Position numbers and translations under genes: made by a program. The notes beneath the pieces are model-generated. The model did not search any database and was not told where the DNA came from. It was given only the letters and a program-made list of their open reading frames with translations. From Peptostreptococcaceae bacterium (GTDB lineage: Bacteria; Bacillota; Clostridia; Peptostreptococcales; Peptostreptococcaceae), in assembly GCA_902363255.1 (NCBI GenBank), contig CABIZO010000016.1:1-21945 (forward strand): a DNA stretch of 21,945 nt. The letters are read 5' to 3'. This document shows, piece by piece, positions 21,934 to 21,945 of the stretch. Every line of letters begins with the position of its first letter. The stretch's first letter is position 1.

Positions 21934-21945
21934 AAGGTGATGAAA
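21822..21945. repeat. Terminal direct repeat, right copy (circular junction overlap)
   Basis: Identical to 1-124. Removing one copy gives a circle of 21,821 bp. Confidence 0.93.

Overview
The window reads as one complete small circular plasmid, linearised. Bases 1-124 are identical to bases 21822-21945, and joining the ends makes one seamless operon (cysteine desulfurase followed by a DUF3343 gene), so the molecule is about 21,821 bp. The low GC, the Stickland-type D-proline reductase genes, AAGGAGG/GGGGG ribosome binding sites and a selenium gene set point to an anaerobic Clostridia host, most likely of the Peptostreptococcaceae type; this taxonomic call is inference from gene content.

Layout. 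(1) 1-360: end of the selenium operon. (2) 365-1296: a promoter with a triplicated operator, a ~285-nt RNA, then a larger structured RNA; no protein gene. (3) 1295-2543, minus strand: prdD-prdE. (4) 2944-3041: selC, the selenocysteine tRNA. (5) 3228-7766: prdC-prdA-small ORF-prdB, where prdB contains an in-frame UGA with a SECIS hairpin. (6) 7967-10886: replication module, a primase-helicase Rep with an antisense RNA and a coupled leader peptide upstream. (7) 11125-12634: a small unknown protein, a cold-shock protein, a candidate res site and a serine resolvase. (8) 12644-14167: partition module (ribbon-helix-helix protein and ParA, minus strand) with arrays of 12-bp repeats. (9) 14371-15140: a second promoter/~288-nt RNA/structured RNA locus built like the one at 428-1296. 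(10) 15315-21933 and on through the junction to 360: selD (with its own UGA codon), selA, selB, a LysR regulator, a cysteine desulfurase and a DUF3343 protein.

How it fits together. D-proline reductase (PrdA/PrdB) is a selenoenzyme, and the plasmid carries both it and every dedicated gene needed to decode UGA as selenocysteine: selC, selD, selA and selB, plus likely selenium-supply proteins. It therefore looks like a self-contained, mobile selenocysteine-dependent energy-metabolism unit. The proline racemase gene (prdF) and the sigma-54 activator gene (prdR) of known prd clusters are not here, so L-proline racemisation and prd activation must come from the host or be done differently. One 12-bp repeat array of the partition type sits between selA and selB, so the cargo and maintenance parts are physically interwoven.

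The least explained parts are the two paralogous RNA loci. Each has its own promoter, two tandem hairpins with identical loops, a CCTGT...ACAGG terminator followed by TTTTTTAATGC, and then several hundred bases of strongly structured sequence. One hairpin loop (TTGGCG) in the first locus matches the loop of the rep leader.
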